Assembly: GCA_045804265.1 (NCBI GenBank)
Contig: JBJMNK010000090.1
Location: 4,919 to 68,918, forward strand
DNA length: 64,000 nucleotides
From: JABFXC01 sp045804265
GTDB taxonomy: Bacteria > Gemmatimonadota > Gemmatimonadetes > Gemmatimonadales > Gemmatimonadaceae
Reading direction: 5' to 3'
The translations under genes were made by a program, and so were the position numbers. Positions 8,885 to 19,400 of this stretch are shown in pieces (the stretch's first letter is position 1; every line of letters begins with the position of its first letter). The notes under the pieces are model-generated. The model was not told where the DNA came from, did no database searches, and saw only the letters and a program-made list of their open reading frames with translations.

Positions 8885-9679
8885 TTGGACGTCGTCGCGT
8901 ATCTGCCGGCACCACTGCTGTCGCACCTCAAGATCGTGCTCGGTGACCGGCATCAACTGACGCCGGTGGACGGGTGGGAGGCGCTGGACACAACGGTTCG
9001 CCGGGCGCATGTCGACGTCGTAGTCCTCGACCCGACCGCGCCCGGGACGGTACGACTCGACGAGACGGTGCTGTTGCAGGAGCGGTATCCATCGCTGCGC
9101 GTCGTGGTCTACACGTCGTTGACGCCCAGCGCGATGCGGATGGTGGTCGAGCTGGCGAAGCATGGGCTGCAGCATGTGGTGCTTCACCGCTTCGATGACG
9201 ATCCACGGCGGTTCTCGGACATGCTGACGCAGCTGCCGGGGTACGCGCTCGGCGAGCTGCTGCTGGAGAAGGTGCAGGACGCGGTGGCGAAGTTGCCGCC
9301 GCGGGTGGGGACCGCGGTCACGCGGATGATGCGGGCGCCGCGGCACTACTCGACGGTGGACGACCTCGCGTCGAGCGCGGGGATGACGCGGCGGCAGCTC
9401 TATCGGGTGCTCGAGGGGGCGGGGTTCACCTCGCCGAGATTGCTGGTCCAGGCGGCGCGCGCGGTTCGGGCTTTCGCGTTGCTGCGTGACCCAGGACGCT
9501 TGCTGGAGGACGTGTCGGAGAAGCTCGGTTACAGCGAGCCGCGGGTGCTGAACCGGGTGATGCTCGAGCTGGTCGGAACGCGCCCGCTCGAAGCGCGGGG
9601 GACGATGAGTTCGCAGGAGTTCGTCGGACGAATCGCTGCGCGGCTGTTCGCGCCGGTGGTGGAGCTCGACGACATGTAA
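8885..9679 (+). CDS. AraC-type transcriptional regulator with receiver-like N-terminus
   Basis: A 264-residue protein. Residues of about 1-110 resemble a receiver fold (a VVVLDPTAPG stretch at the usual phospho-acceptor position, then VVVYTSL), but the early acidic pair and the C-terminal Lys are not evident, so it is probably a pseudo-receiver. Residues of about 150-235 form the AraC double helix-turn-helix, with STVDDLASSAGMTRRQLYR as first HTH and EKLGYSEPRVLNR as second. It starts with TTG and no other in-frame start fits. It is divergent from the 45-residue lipoprotein gene (127-bp shared promoter region) and 12 bp upstream of a single-domain receiver, likely the same operon. Confidence 0.75.
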   Translation: MDVVAYLPAPLLSHLKIVLGDRHQLTPVDGWEALDTTVRRAHVDVVVLDPTAPGTVRLDETVLLQERYPSLRVVVYTSLTPSAMRMVVELAKHGLQHVVLHRFDDDPRRFSDMLTQLPGYALGELLLEKVQDAVAKLPPRVGTAVTRMMRAPRHYSTVDDLASSAGMTRRQLYRVLEGAGFTSPRLLVQAARAVRAFALLRDPGRLLEDVSEKLGYSEPRVLNRVMLELVGTRPLEARGTMSSQEFVGRIAARLFAPVVELDDM

Positions 9680-9691
9680 GGAGACGCCGGG

Positions 9692-10099
9692 ATGCAGTCA
9701 CACGGATCAGGACAACGCGCGCGAGTGCTCGTCGTGGACGACGAGCCATCGATCTGCAAGGCGCTGGAGATCGCGCTGCGCCGTGCGGGCTATGACGTCG
9801 TCACCGTCGAGAATGGCGAGACGGCGACGAACTTCGTCAGCGCCGAGCGCTTCGATGCGCTTCTGATCGACCTGCGCATTCCCGACATGCGCGGTGACGT
9901 CTTCTTCGAGCTCGCGGCGGCGATCCAGCCGCACCTGCGCACCGCCACGTTGTTCATGACCGGCGACATCACCGAACGGGCAGCCAAGCTGATCGCCGCC
10001 TGCAACTGCCCCACCCTGCACAAGCCATTCGACCTGCAGGACATTCTCGACGGGCTGCACGCCGTGCTGCCGATGCCGTCGCGCACTGCCAGCGCCTAA
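9692..10099 (+). CDS. Single-domain response regulator
   Basis: A 135-residue stand-alone receiver. It has the acidic pocket VVDDE, the phospho-acceptor Asp in LLIDLRIPDM, the conserved Thr in FMTGD and the Lys in HKPF; there is no output domain. It probably acts as a phosphate relay or protein-binding switch. AAGGAG lies 8 nt before the ATG. Its TAA stop overlaps the TAG stop of the opposing gene within one copy of the octamer GCCTAACG. Confidence 0.88.
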   Translation: MQSHGSGQRARVLVVDDEPSICKALEIALRRAGYDVVTVENGETATNFVSAERFDALLIDLRIPDMRGDVFFELAAAIQPHLRTATLFMTGDITERAAKLIAACNCPTLHKPFDLQDILDGLHAVLPMPSRTASA

Positions 10100-10467
10100 C
10101 GGCCTTCGTTCTCCAGCTCCGTCCAGCGGGCGACCGCGCGGCGGAGGTGAGGGATTACGATCGATCCGCCGACGACGAGGCCGACGCTGAAAGCCTCGAA
10201 CGCTTCTTCTCGAGTGATCCCCTCTTCCTGGCAGCGGACCACGTGATAAGTGATGCAGTCGTCGCAGCGAAGGACCATCGAGGCGACGAGGCCGAGGAGC
10301 TCCTTGGTCTTCACGTCGAGCGCGCCCGACTCGTAGGCCCGGCCATCGAGGTTGAAGAACCGATTGATGACGAGGTTGTCCTCACCAAGGATCTCGGCGT
10401 TCATCTTCTCGCGGAAGGCGCGGAACTCGGCGAGCGATCCGCGGGGAGCGTTGGTTTCGTCCTTCAT
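10096..10467 (-). CDS. Carboxymuconolactone decarboxylase / AhpD-like protein
   Basis: A 123-residue all-helical protein of the CMD family. The redox motif CDDC with the downstream His (CDDCITYHV) is the AhpD-type peroxidase active-site signature, so a thiol-peroxidase or redox role is more likely than lactone decarboxylation. Its ATG overlaps the stop of the upstream TPR gene (ATGA), indicating coupled translation. The stop codon TAG is part of a CGTTAGGC octamer. Confidence 0.85.
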   Translation of the reverse strand: MKDETNAPRGSLAEFRAFREKMNAEILGEDNLVINRFFNLDGRAYESGALDVKTKELLGLVASMVLRCDDCITYHVVRCQEEGITREEAFEAFSVGLVVGGSIVIPHLRRAVARWTELENEGR

Positions 10468-11078
10468 ACCGACCAGCTCTTGAGGGTGGTGATCGACTTC
10501 ACGAGTGCCTCACGCTGCTCGGGGCGTTCGGCCCGCGTGAGGAGGTCCTCGTACGTCCGGATTGCGAGAGCGAGGGCATGCTCGTCACTCTCGGCGCCGG
10601 CGAGCGAGGCCGCGTTGTCGGCGAGCAGCGCCCTGGCGAGGTCGTCGCCGCTGAAGCGATCGGCGACCTGCTGCCAGCGGGCGACCCGGGCGCGGGGGTC
10701 CGGCTCGGACAGCGCCCAGAGATGCCACGCAGCGCGTTGAGACGGATCGGCTGCGATTGCGCGGCTGGCGAGCTCGCCGACGACGTCGCCGCCGCGGCCG
10801 TGCAGCCAGTAGGCGTTGGCGAGCGCGATGAGCGCCCGCGCATCGTTAGGCCTGAGGTCGATGACCCGCTCGTAGAGCGGACCGGCGACCTCAGGGCGAT
10901 CGCGGTAGGGCTCGGCCGCGGCGACGAGACTCTCGGCGTCGGATTCCGCGGCGATGGCTTGCAGAGTACGGATGAGCGCCGGAAAATCGGCGCTCTGTTC
11001 GAAGGCGGCAACCGCGGCTGCGACGTCAGCCGCGGTACGCGCGCCAGCGCCCGGGTGGGGCGTGGATGGCGAAATCAT
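10464..11078 (-). CDS. TPR repeat protein
   Basis: A 204-residue Ala-rich helical protein with TPR-type units (LYERVIDLRPNDARALIALA, ASRAIAADPSQRAAWHLWAL). No signal peptide or transmembrane segment. It is first in a two-gene unit with the AhpD-like gene (4-nt overlap), so it may scaffold or regulate that protein; this is inference. It is divergent from the kinase-like gene at 11148, sharing a 69-bp intergenic region. Confidence 0.65.
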   Translation of the reverse strand: MISPSTPHPGAGARTAADVAAAVAAFEQSADFPALIRTLQAIAAESDAESLVAAAEPYRDRPEVAGPLYERVIDLRPNDARALIALANAYWLHGRGGDVVGELASRAIAADPSQRAAWHLWALSEPDPRARVARWQQVADRFSGDDLARALLADNAASLAGAESDEHALALAIRTYEDLLTRAERPEQREALVKSITTLKSWSV

Positions 11079-11147
11079 AGCAACAAAAGCTAACCGGCGA
11101 GGCGGCGAGATACATCCGCGCCGCCATGGGATACTGCGAGAGAGGGA

Positions 11148-11783
11148 ATGGCATCTTCTTCATCAACGTCACTCAAGATTGGACTCGTCTCCGGGTCGCA
11201 TGCGGTGATATCGCTGGTGCGCGAGTCGGTGGCGGCGGCGCTGCCGACCGCGACCTTCAGCGACGCGGCACCGGACGCGACCAGCACGCTCGCCGACTGC
11301 TCGTTGATCTTCATCGACGCGACCACCGACACCGCGGCGGCGGGGGAGACCGCGCAGCGTGTTCGCGCGGCGGCGTTGCGGTCAGCGCTCGCGTTCGTCG
11401 TGATGACGCGGGACGAAGCACTGGCGAAAAAGGCGGCATCGACCGGCGCACTCGAGCAGATCGAGATGCGTGCGCTCGGGCCCTCGATGGCCGACACAGT
11501 GGAGCGAGTAGTGGGCGGCGACGGGTGGACCGACGAACTGACTGCTGCGCGGGATGAGCTGCGCCGGACGCAGCGTCTGCTTGCCGCTGGCGAGATCGCG
11601 CTCGGGTTGCAGCACTCGATGAACAACCCACTGACCGCGGTGCTGGCCGAAGCACAGCTACTCGAGATGGAAGCACTTCCGCCCGACGCCATGACGGCGG
11701 TGCGGCGAATCATCGAAAGCACGCGGCGGTTGGTCGCGCTCGTACGAAGGCTCGACGTCGTGTCGCCGAAGAAGCCGGGGTAG
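11148..11783 (+). CDS. Receiver-like / HisKA protein without an ATPase domain
   Basis: A 211-residue protein. Residues of about 8-120 resemble a degenerate receiver. Residues 128-205 are a dimerisation/phosphoacceptor helix pair with an H-box LGLQHSMNNPLTAV (His156), the NNPL form typical of NtrB-like kinases. The chain ends with KKPG before any N, G1 or G2 box, so it cannot bind ATP as a HATPase. The stop is clean and no ATPase frame continues after it. It may be a phosphotransfer (Hpt-like) protein or a dominant partner of another kinase. A purine-rich GAGAGGGA precedes the ATG. Confidence 0.68.
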   Translation: MASSSSTSLKIGLVSGSHAVISLVRESVAAALPTATFSDAAPDATSTLADCSLIFIDATTDTAAAGETAQRVRAAALRSALAFVVMTRDEALAKKAASTGALEQIEMRALGPSMADTVERVVGGDGWTDELTAARDELRRTQRLLAAGEIALGLQHSMNNPLTAVLAEAQLLEMEALPPDAMTAVRRIIESTRRLVALVRRLDVVSPKKPG

Positions 11784-12331
11784 TAACCGGTGCGGGCACG
11801 AACTTCGCTCCCGGTGCCGTCGGTGAGGGATTGACCCCCTCGCGACTGCGGGTTGCGCGAATCGGATCGGGATGCGATGTTGGAGCATCCGTGGCGGGGC
11901 TGTATGCTCCGCGACGAACCGACTGAAGCTCGTGTAGCGCACAGGCGCGCTGTGAGGCAGGATCGGTTGGTTGGATGTGGCCCCGCGTCGTCGACGATGC
12001 GGCGACGCCGCTCCAGGCAGAGACGCAGACCGGACGAGCGCGTGGGCGATTTCCGCGCTGATCACCGGCAGCACGAGGCGCGTGCAGCGGCACGCGGTGG
12101 CATCCCCGCATTCCAGTTCGACCGCGCGCCAGGCGCGCAGGCACAGCACGACATTCGCAACAGATCAACGGCGTGCCCCGGGCGCGCGAGCACACACTAC
12201 GACCTGGCGCTTCGCTGTAAACGCGCCGACCAGAGTCTCCATCGCACAGACACGCCGCGGAGCTGCTCCGCCGCGATCGTCGTCGCGCACACATCATCGC
12301 ACCGTAACACCCCTCTACCCGTGATTGCTGC
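11784..12331 (+). other. 548-bp gap before rho, no supported gene
   Basis: Frames are open here in several directions, but their translations are Arg/His/Ser-rich and resemble shadow frames of GC-rich DNA. No ribosome binding site or family motif supports a gene. It probably holds the rho promoter and a long leader; autoregulation of rho through a long leader is known in other bacteria but nothing specific is visible here. Confidence 0.4.
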
Positions 12332-14089
<1,758 letters not shown>

Positions 14090-14156
14090 CAGGGCGACGA
14101 GAGACGAGCGAGACCCCGATCGAGTGTTGAAGGGGAGAGGGAGCAGGACTTTGATG

Positions 14157-14190
14157 GCGCGCCGGGTACCCCCGGCGCGCTTCATTTTTT
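14157..14190 (+). terminator. Intrinsic terminator after rho
   Basis: Arms 14157-14166 and 14171-14180 (GC-only, 10 bp) with a 4-nt loop, followed directly by TTCATTTTTT. It separates rho from the tamA-like gene, which starts 41 bp later. Confidence 0.85.
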
Positions 14191-14231
14191 GGCAGCAAAG
14201 CGGCCCGTCGCTTGCACTTGAGGGCGGTGCC

Positions 14232-16460
14232 ATGACGATCCGCAACGCCCTCTGGGCGCTGGCGGCAGCGACGCTGCTGGCCGGCCCCCTATCCGTTTCC
14301 GCGCAGAACTCGAAGAGCGACCAGCTCGAGGCGCCGGAGGTCATGAAGTTGTCGCTGCGGGGGGTGAAGGCCTTCGACACGTCCGAGCTGCAGCAGAGCA
14401 TCTCGACCGAGGCGTCGCACTGTCGAGGGATCATCCTGACACCGATCTGCTGGATCACCAAGTCGAAGGCGGTCTACGCGCACTTCTTCCTCGACCGGAC
14501 GGAGTTTGCGCGCGACGTGCTGCGGATCCGGGTCTTCTACTGGAAGCGCGGTTACCGCGAGACGACAGTGGATACGGTCGTGACGCCGGTGGCGGGCGGT
14601 GTCGGGGTGACGTTCCGGATTCACGAGGGACTGCCGACGCTGATCCGGAAGATTGCAGTCGGGCCGGAGACACCCGTGCTCTCGGCGAAAGACATCCGGA
14701 CGTCGATGCGGGTGAAGGTCGGAAAGCCGTTGAACCTTCTCGCGCTGGACTCGTCGGTCGTGAACCTGAGCAACAAGCTGGCGAATCGGGGCTACTCCGA
14801 CGCGGTGGTCCGGGTCGATACCGTCGCGGTGTACGACACCGCGCACTGGGCCGACGTGGCGATCGCGGTGAACCCAAGATGGCAGGCGACGATCGGGGAG
14901 ATTCGCATCTCCGGGAACGAGAAGATCACCGAGGCGACGATCCGACACTCGCTGGTGCTGCACGAGGGTGAAATCTTCAAGCGTTCGGATGTGATCGAGA
15001 GCCAGCGGAACCTCTACGAGTCGCAGCTCTTCCGGCACGCGGCGATCGTGGTGCCGCCGCAGGGCGACAGCGTGAAGATCCTCGAGATCGCGGTGCGCGA
15101 GGCACCACTGCGGGAGGCGCGGATCTCGGGGGGGTTCAACACGGTGGACTTCGTCCAGCTTCAGGGCCGCTTCCAGCACTTCAACTTCTTCGGCGGGGCG
15201 AGGCAGCTCGACATCCAGGGCGCTCTCGGCAACCTGCTGGTGACGCAGCTGAACAACACGGGGATCTTCCGCGATCCGCTCGGCGCGGCGAAGGACAACC
15301 CGGCGCCCTTCGAGCAACCGACGTGGCAGGCGAGCGCGGACATCAGGCAGCCCTGGTTCCAGAGCGCGCGCAACACGATCGGCATCGGGGTGTTCGCGCA
15401 CCGCCGAGCGACGCCGGGGGTGTTCATCGACCGCGGGGAGGGGACGCAGGCGACGTTCACGCGCGAGATCGCGCTGCGGGCGCCGACGAGCGCGAGCTAC
15501 CGCTTCGAATTCACGCGGATCGAGGCCGGCGACCTCTATTTCTGCGTCTACTACGGCGTCTGCGACAGCGGGACGATCAATGCGCAGCGGAAGCCGCAGC
15601 GGCTGTCCCCGGTTGCGCTGACGGCGCAGATCGACCGGACCGACCAGGCATTCTCGCCGACGCGGGGGATTCTCGGGAAGCTCGAGCTGGAGCACGCGTC
15701 GACGTACACGGCCTCCGACTATCACTACAACCGGGCGACGGTCGACCTGGCGACATACATGCCGATCCTGCGATCGAGCGTGCTGGCGCTGCACGCGCGG
15801 GCGGGGGTGGTGCGCGCGTTAGGCGGCACCGGCGCGTCGCTCGGCGTGGGTGACGCGCAGGACGTGCTGCACCCGCGCAAGCGGTTCTACGCCGGTGGCT
15901 CGCAATCGGTGCGCGGCTACGGCGAGAACCAGCTCGGGCCGCGGGCACTGACGATCCCGAACAGCAAGATCGCGACGCTGGCCGGCTGCGACACGTCGTA
16001 CGCCGCGATCGCCAATTGCGACCCGAACGGCCTGGTGTTGACGGCGGCCGGGGCCAAGCCGGCGACGCTCGAGGCGCGCGACTTCACGCCCCGGCCGTTA
16101 GGCGGGGCGTCGGTGCTCGAGGGAAGCGTCGAGCTCCGCTTCCCGATCTGGCGGCAGATCGGTGGTGCTGCGTTTGTCGACGGCGGGATCGTCGGCGCAT
16201 CGCGACTCGGCGACCTCGCCAGCGCCCACGGCGCGGTGACGCCGGGCGCCGGCATCCGCTACCAGTCCCCGGTCGGGCCGATCCGCGTGGACGTCGGGTT
16301 CAACCCGGTGGTCGGCGACAGCCTGCCGGTCTACACTGAGCGAAAGAACGCGCAGGGGCAGAGCGAAATCGTAAGGTTGAACAAGCGCTACTTCTACGAG
16401 CCGACGACATCGTTCTTCGACCGTCTCACGTTTCACTTTTCCATCGGGCAGGCGTTCTGA
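14232..16460 (+). CDS. tamA: BamA/TamA-family outer-membrane assembly protein
   Basis: A 742-residue Omp85-family protein. Signal peptide 1-24 ends in VSAQ. POTRA-type domains cover about 30-340 (FRIHEGLPTLIRKI, IGEIRISGNEKITEATIR), then a C-terminal 16-strand barrel ending in the aromatic TFHFSIGQAF. The barrel motif GGSQSVRGYGENQLGPRAL is present. The 3' end overlaps the start of a tamB-like gene by one base, so this is most likely the TamA partner rather than BamA. The ATG at 14232 is set by the signal peptide; the open frame reaching back into rho is ignored. Confidence 0.88.
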   Translation: MTIRNALWALAAATLLAGPLSVSAQNSKSDQLEAPEVMKLSLRGVKAFDTSELQQSISTEASHCRGIILTPICWITKSKAVYAHFFLDRTEFARDVLRIRVFYWKRGYRETTVDTVVTPVAGGVGVTFRIHEGLPTLIRKIAVGPETPVLSAKDIRTSMRVKVGKPLNLLALDSSVVNLSNKLANRGYSDAVVRVDTVAVYDTAHWADVAIAVNPRWQATIGEIRISGNEKITEATIRHSLVLHEGEIFKRSDVIESQRNLYESQLFRHAAIVVPPQGDSVKILEIAVREAPLREARISGGFNTVDFVQLQGRFQHFNFFGGARQLDIQGALGNLLVTQLNNTGIFRDPLGAAKDNPAPFEQPTWQASADIRQPWFQSARNTIGIGVFAHRRATPGVFIDRGEGTQATFTREIALRAPTSASYRFEFTRIEAGDLYFCVYYGVCDSGTINAQRKPQRLSPVALTAQIDRTDQAFSPTRGILGKLELEHASTYTASDYHYNRATVDLATYMPILRSSVLALHARAGVVRALGGTGASLGVGDAQDVLHPRKRFYAGGSQSVRGYGENQLGPRALTIPNSKIATLAGCDTSYAAIANCDPNGLVLTAAGAKPATLEARDFTPRPLGGASVLEGSVELRFPIWRQIGGAAFVDGGIVGASRLGDLASAHGAVTPGAGIRYQSPVGPIRVDVGFNPVVGDSLPVYTERKNAQGQSEIVRLNKRYFYEPTTSFFDRLTFHFSIGQAF

Positions 16461-19400
16461 TGCGGCGCGCGCTGAACATCATTGCCGGAATCGTCGTCGC
16501 GATCATCGCGATCGTCGGAATCGGGATCTGGGTCCTGACCGGCACGAGCTTCGGCCACAACAAGGTGCGGTCGATCGCGCTGAACGTGCTCAAGTCGCAC
16601 GTGCACGGGCGATTGTCGATCGGGAAGATCGACGGCAACCTGCTGACGGGGACGACGATCCACGACATCTCGATCACCGACAGCAGCGGCGCGCCATTCC
16701 TCGTCGCCGACGCGGTGAAGGCGCGGTACTCGATCGCGGCGCTGATCGGGAAGAAGGTCGCGCTGAACGACGTGACGATCACACGGCCGGTGATCGTCCT
16801 CGACCGGCCGCCTAACGGGCAGTGGAACTTCGACCGGATCTTCCCGCGAACGCCGTCGAACCCGGCCGACACGACGCCCGGCTTCGGGAGCTGGATCTCG
16901 TTCACCAACCTGACCATCGTCGACGGGTCGATGGTGGTGAAGACGCCGTGGCATGCCGACACGTCTCTCGCCGCGGCGCAGCAGGACAGCGTCGTCGCCG
17001 CAGCGTTAGGCGGGAAGTCGCGGAACCGGATCGAGCAGGTGGCCGGCGGCTACCAGAAGGTCATGAGCTTCGACCGGATCAACGCGAAGCTGCCGAAGGT
17101 GCGGCTCGCCGATCCGGCCGAGCCGACGAAGCTGATGCAGGTGGCGTCGCTGCAGATGATCGCCGCGCCGTTCCTCCCGCCGGTGGTGGACGTCCGCGAC
17201 CTGAAGGGGACGTTCCAGTTCACCGGCGACTCGATGTGGTGGACGAGGGCCGACGCGAAGCTGCCGGGGTCGCGGATCACCGGCGACGGCCGCTACGTGT
17301 ACGCGTCGTCGGACATGACGCTCAAGCTGCACGGCGCGCCGGTTGCGGCCGGGGACCTGCGCTGGCTGTACCCGCGACTGCCGGCGAACGGCGGCGGCTC
17401 GCTCGACTTCCTGATGACGTGGGTCGGCAAGCAGCAGGACTACGTCGCGACCAACGCCGACATCACGCTCGAAGGGGCGAAGGCGACGGGGAGCTTCGGG
17501 CTGGCACTCGGCGACTCGCTCGCCTTCCACGACACCAACCTGCGCGTCGCCGGGCTCGACACGAGGACGATCGAGCAGATGGTGCCGGGCTTCACGTCAC
17601 CGCGGCGCGGCACGTTAGGCGGCCGACTCTGGCTGGCCGGCGGGATCCATGCGATGCGCGTCAACAGCGACATCACCTTCGCCGACGTCGCCGACGGGAC
17701 GAGCGAGGTCGCGGCGGTGGGTGAGGTCGGGATGATCCCCGGGGGGGGCGTGCGGGCGCGTGCACTCCAGGTGCGGGCCGATCCGGTGCAGGTCGCGCTG
17801 GCGAAGCACTGGATGCCGACGCTGCCGTTAGGCGGGATCGTGGTCGGGACGGCGACGGTCGACGGGGCAACGACGACGCAGCTGATCGCCAGCGGCGACC
17901 TCACGCACATCGACAACGGCGCGCGCTCGCGGCTCACCGGACGGGCGGCGGTGCGAACGGCGGGCGGAATGTGGCTCGACGTGGACGCCCGGGCGCGCCC
18001 GCTCTCGCTCTACACGGTGGGCCGGTTCGTCCCGGCGATGGAACTGCGCGGCGCGGCCGCCGGCCCGATCCGGCTGACGGGGACGATGCACAACCTCGCG
18101 GTGAATTCCGCGCTCCGCTTCAGCGACGGCGGTGAGCTCGACGTGCGCGGCTCGCTCGACCTGGCCAGCGCGGAGAAGGGGTACGACATGGCGGCGGCGA
18201 TGCGGCTGTTCAACGCGAACATCGTGGTCGCGCGGCTGCCGCAGACATCGATCACGGCGAAGATGACCGCGCGCGGGCGCGGCTTCTCGCCGGCGACGAT
18301 GGCGATGACCGCGACGGCCGACATCGCCGCGTCGCAGTACGACAGCCTGGCGATCGACAGCGCGTCGCTCCGCATCGGGATCGCGAACGGGATGCTCACG
18401 GCGCAGAAGCTGGTGCTGAGCGGGTCGCGCGCGGTCATCACCGGGTCGGGGACGTTCGGACTGGCAGAGGGGCGGAGCGGACAGCTGGTGGTGCGCGGGC
18501 AACTCGACTCGCTGCAGCGCTTCGCGCGCTTCTTCCCGCACGACACGGGAGTCGTCTCGCCGCGACCGGCGCGGGTCGCGAAGGCGATGGCGCAGGCACG
18601 CGAGGATTCGCTGCGCGTCGCGCGGGCGACGGAAGTGGAGCGGGCGGTCACCGGGGCGCCGGCGCCGAAGATCAAGCCGAACCTGCCGCCGTCGGTGCGG
18701 GCGGATTCGGTGTCCGGGCACCTTCAGCTGGCGGGGACCATCACGGGCGGATTGTCGCGCTTCGACGCGCGGGCCCGGCTCGCGGGCGCGAACTTCGCCG
18801 CATTCGGCAGCACGGCCGCGGCGGCGCGCGCCGACATCGCGTGGACCGGTGCGCGCACACCGCAATCGAAGATCGCGGTCGGAGTGCAGCTCGATGCGGC
18901 ATCGGTGAAGGGCTTCGCGCTCGACAGCATCGACACGCGCCTCTCGTACGCCAACAACACCGGCAACGTCGACGTCGCGGTGTGGCAGGACCACGTGCGC
19001 GAGTACTCGCTGGCGGGCGACTACGTGCTGCGACTGGACGAGAAGGAGTTCCGCCTGGCACGCAGCCAGCTGCGCTTCGACACGACCGTGTGGCACGGCA
19101 CGCGCACGGCGGCGATCCGTTGGGGCGCGCGCGGCATCGAGGTGCGCAATCTCGAGCTGGTCAACGGCGCGAACGGGCGGATCTACGCGAACGGGCTGCT
19201 GCCGACGAAGGGCAACGCATCGCTGCAGCTGGCGATCGACAACTTCCAGGTCGGGGACATCGCCGGGCTGCTCGAGAGCGACCTGCCGTTCGACGGGCTC
19301 TTCTCGGTGAGCGGAACGGTACAGGGAACGCTGGCGGATCCGCGCTTCCGCCTCGCGTTAGGCGTGGCGCACGCGACCTACGGCGGGACCACCGTACCCG

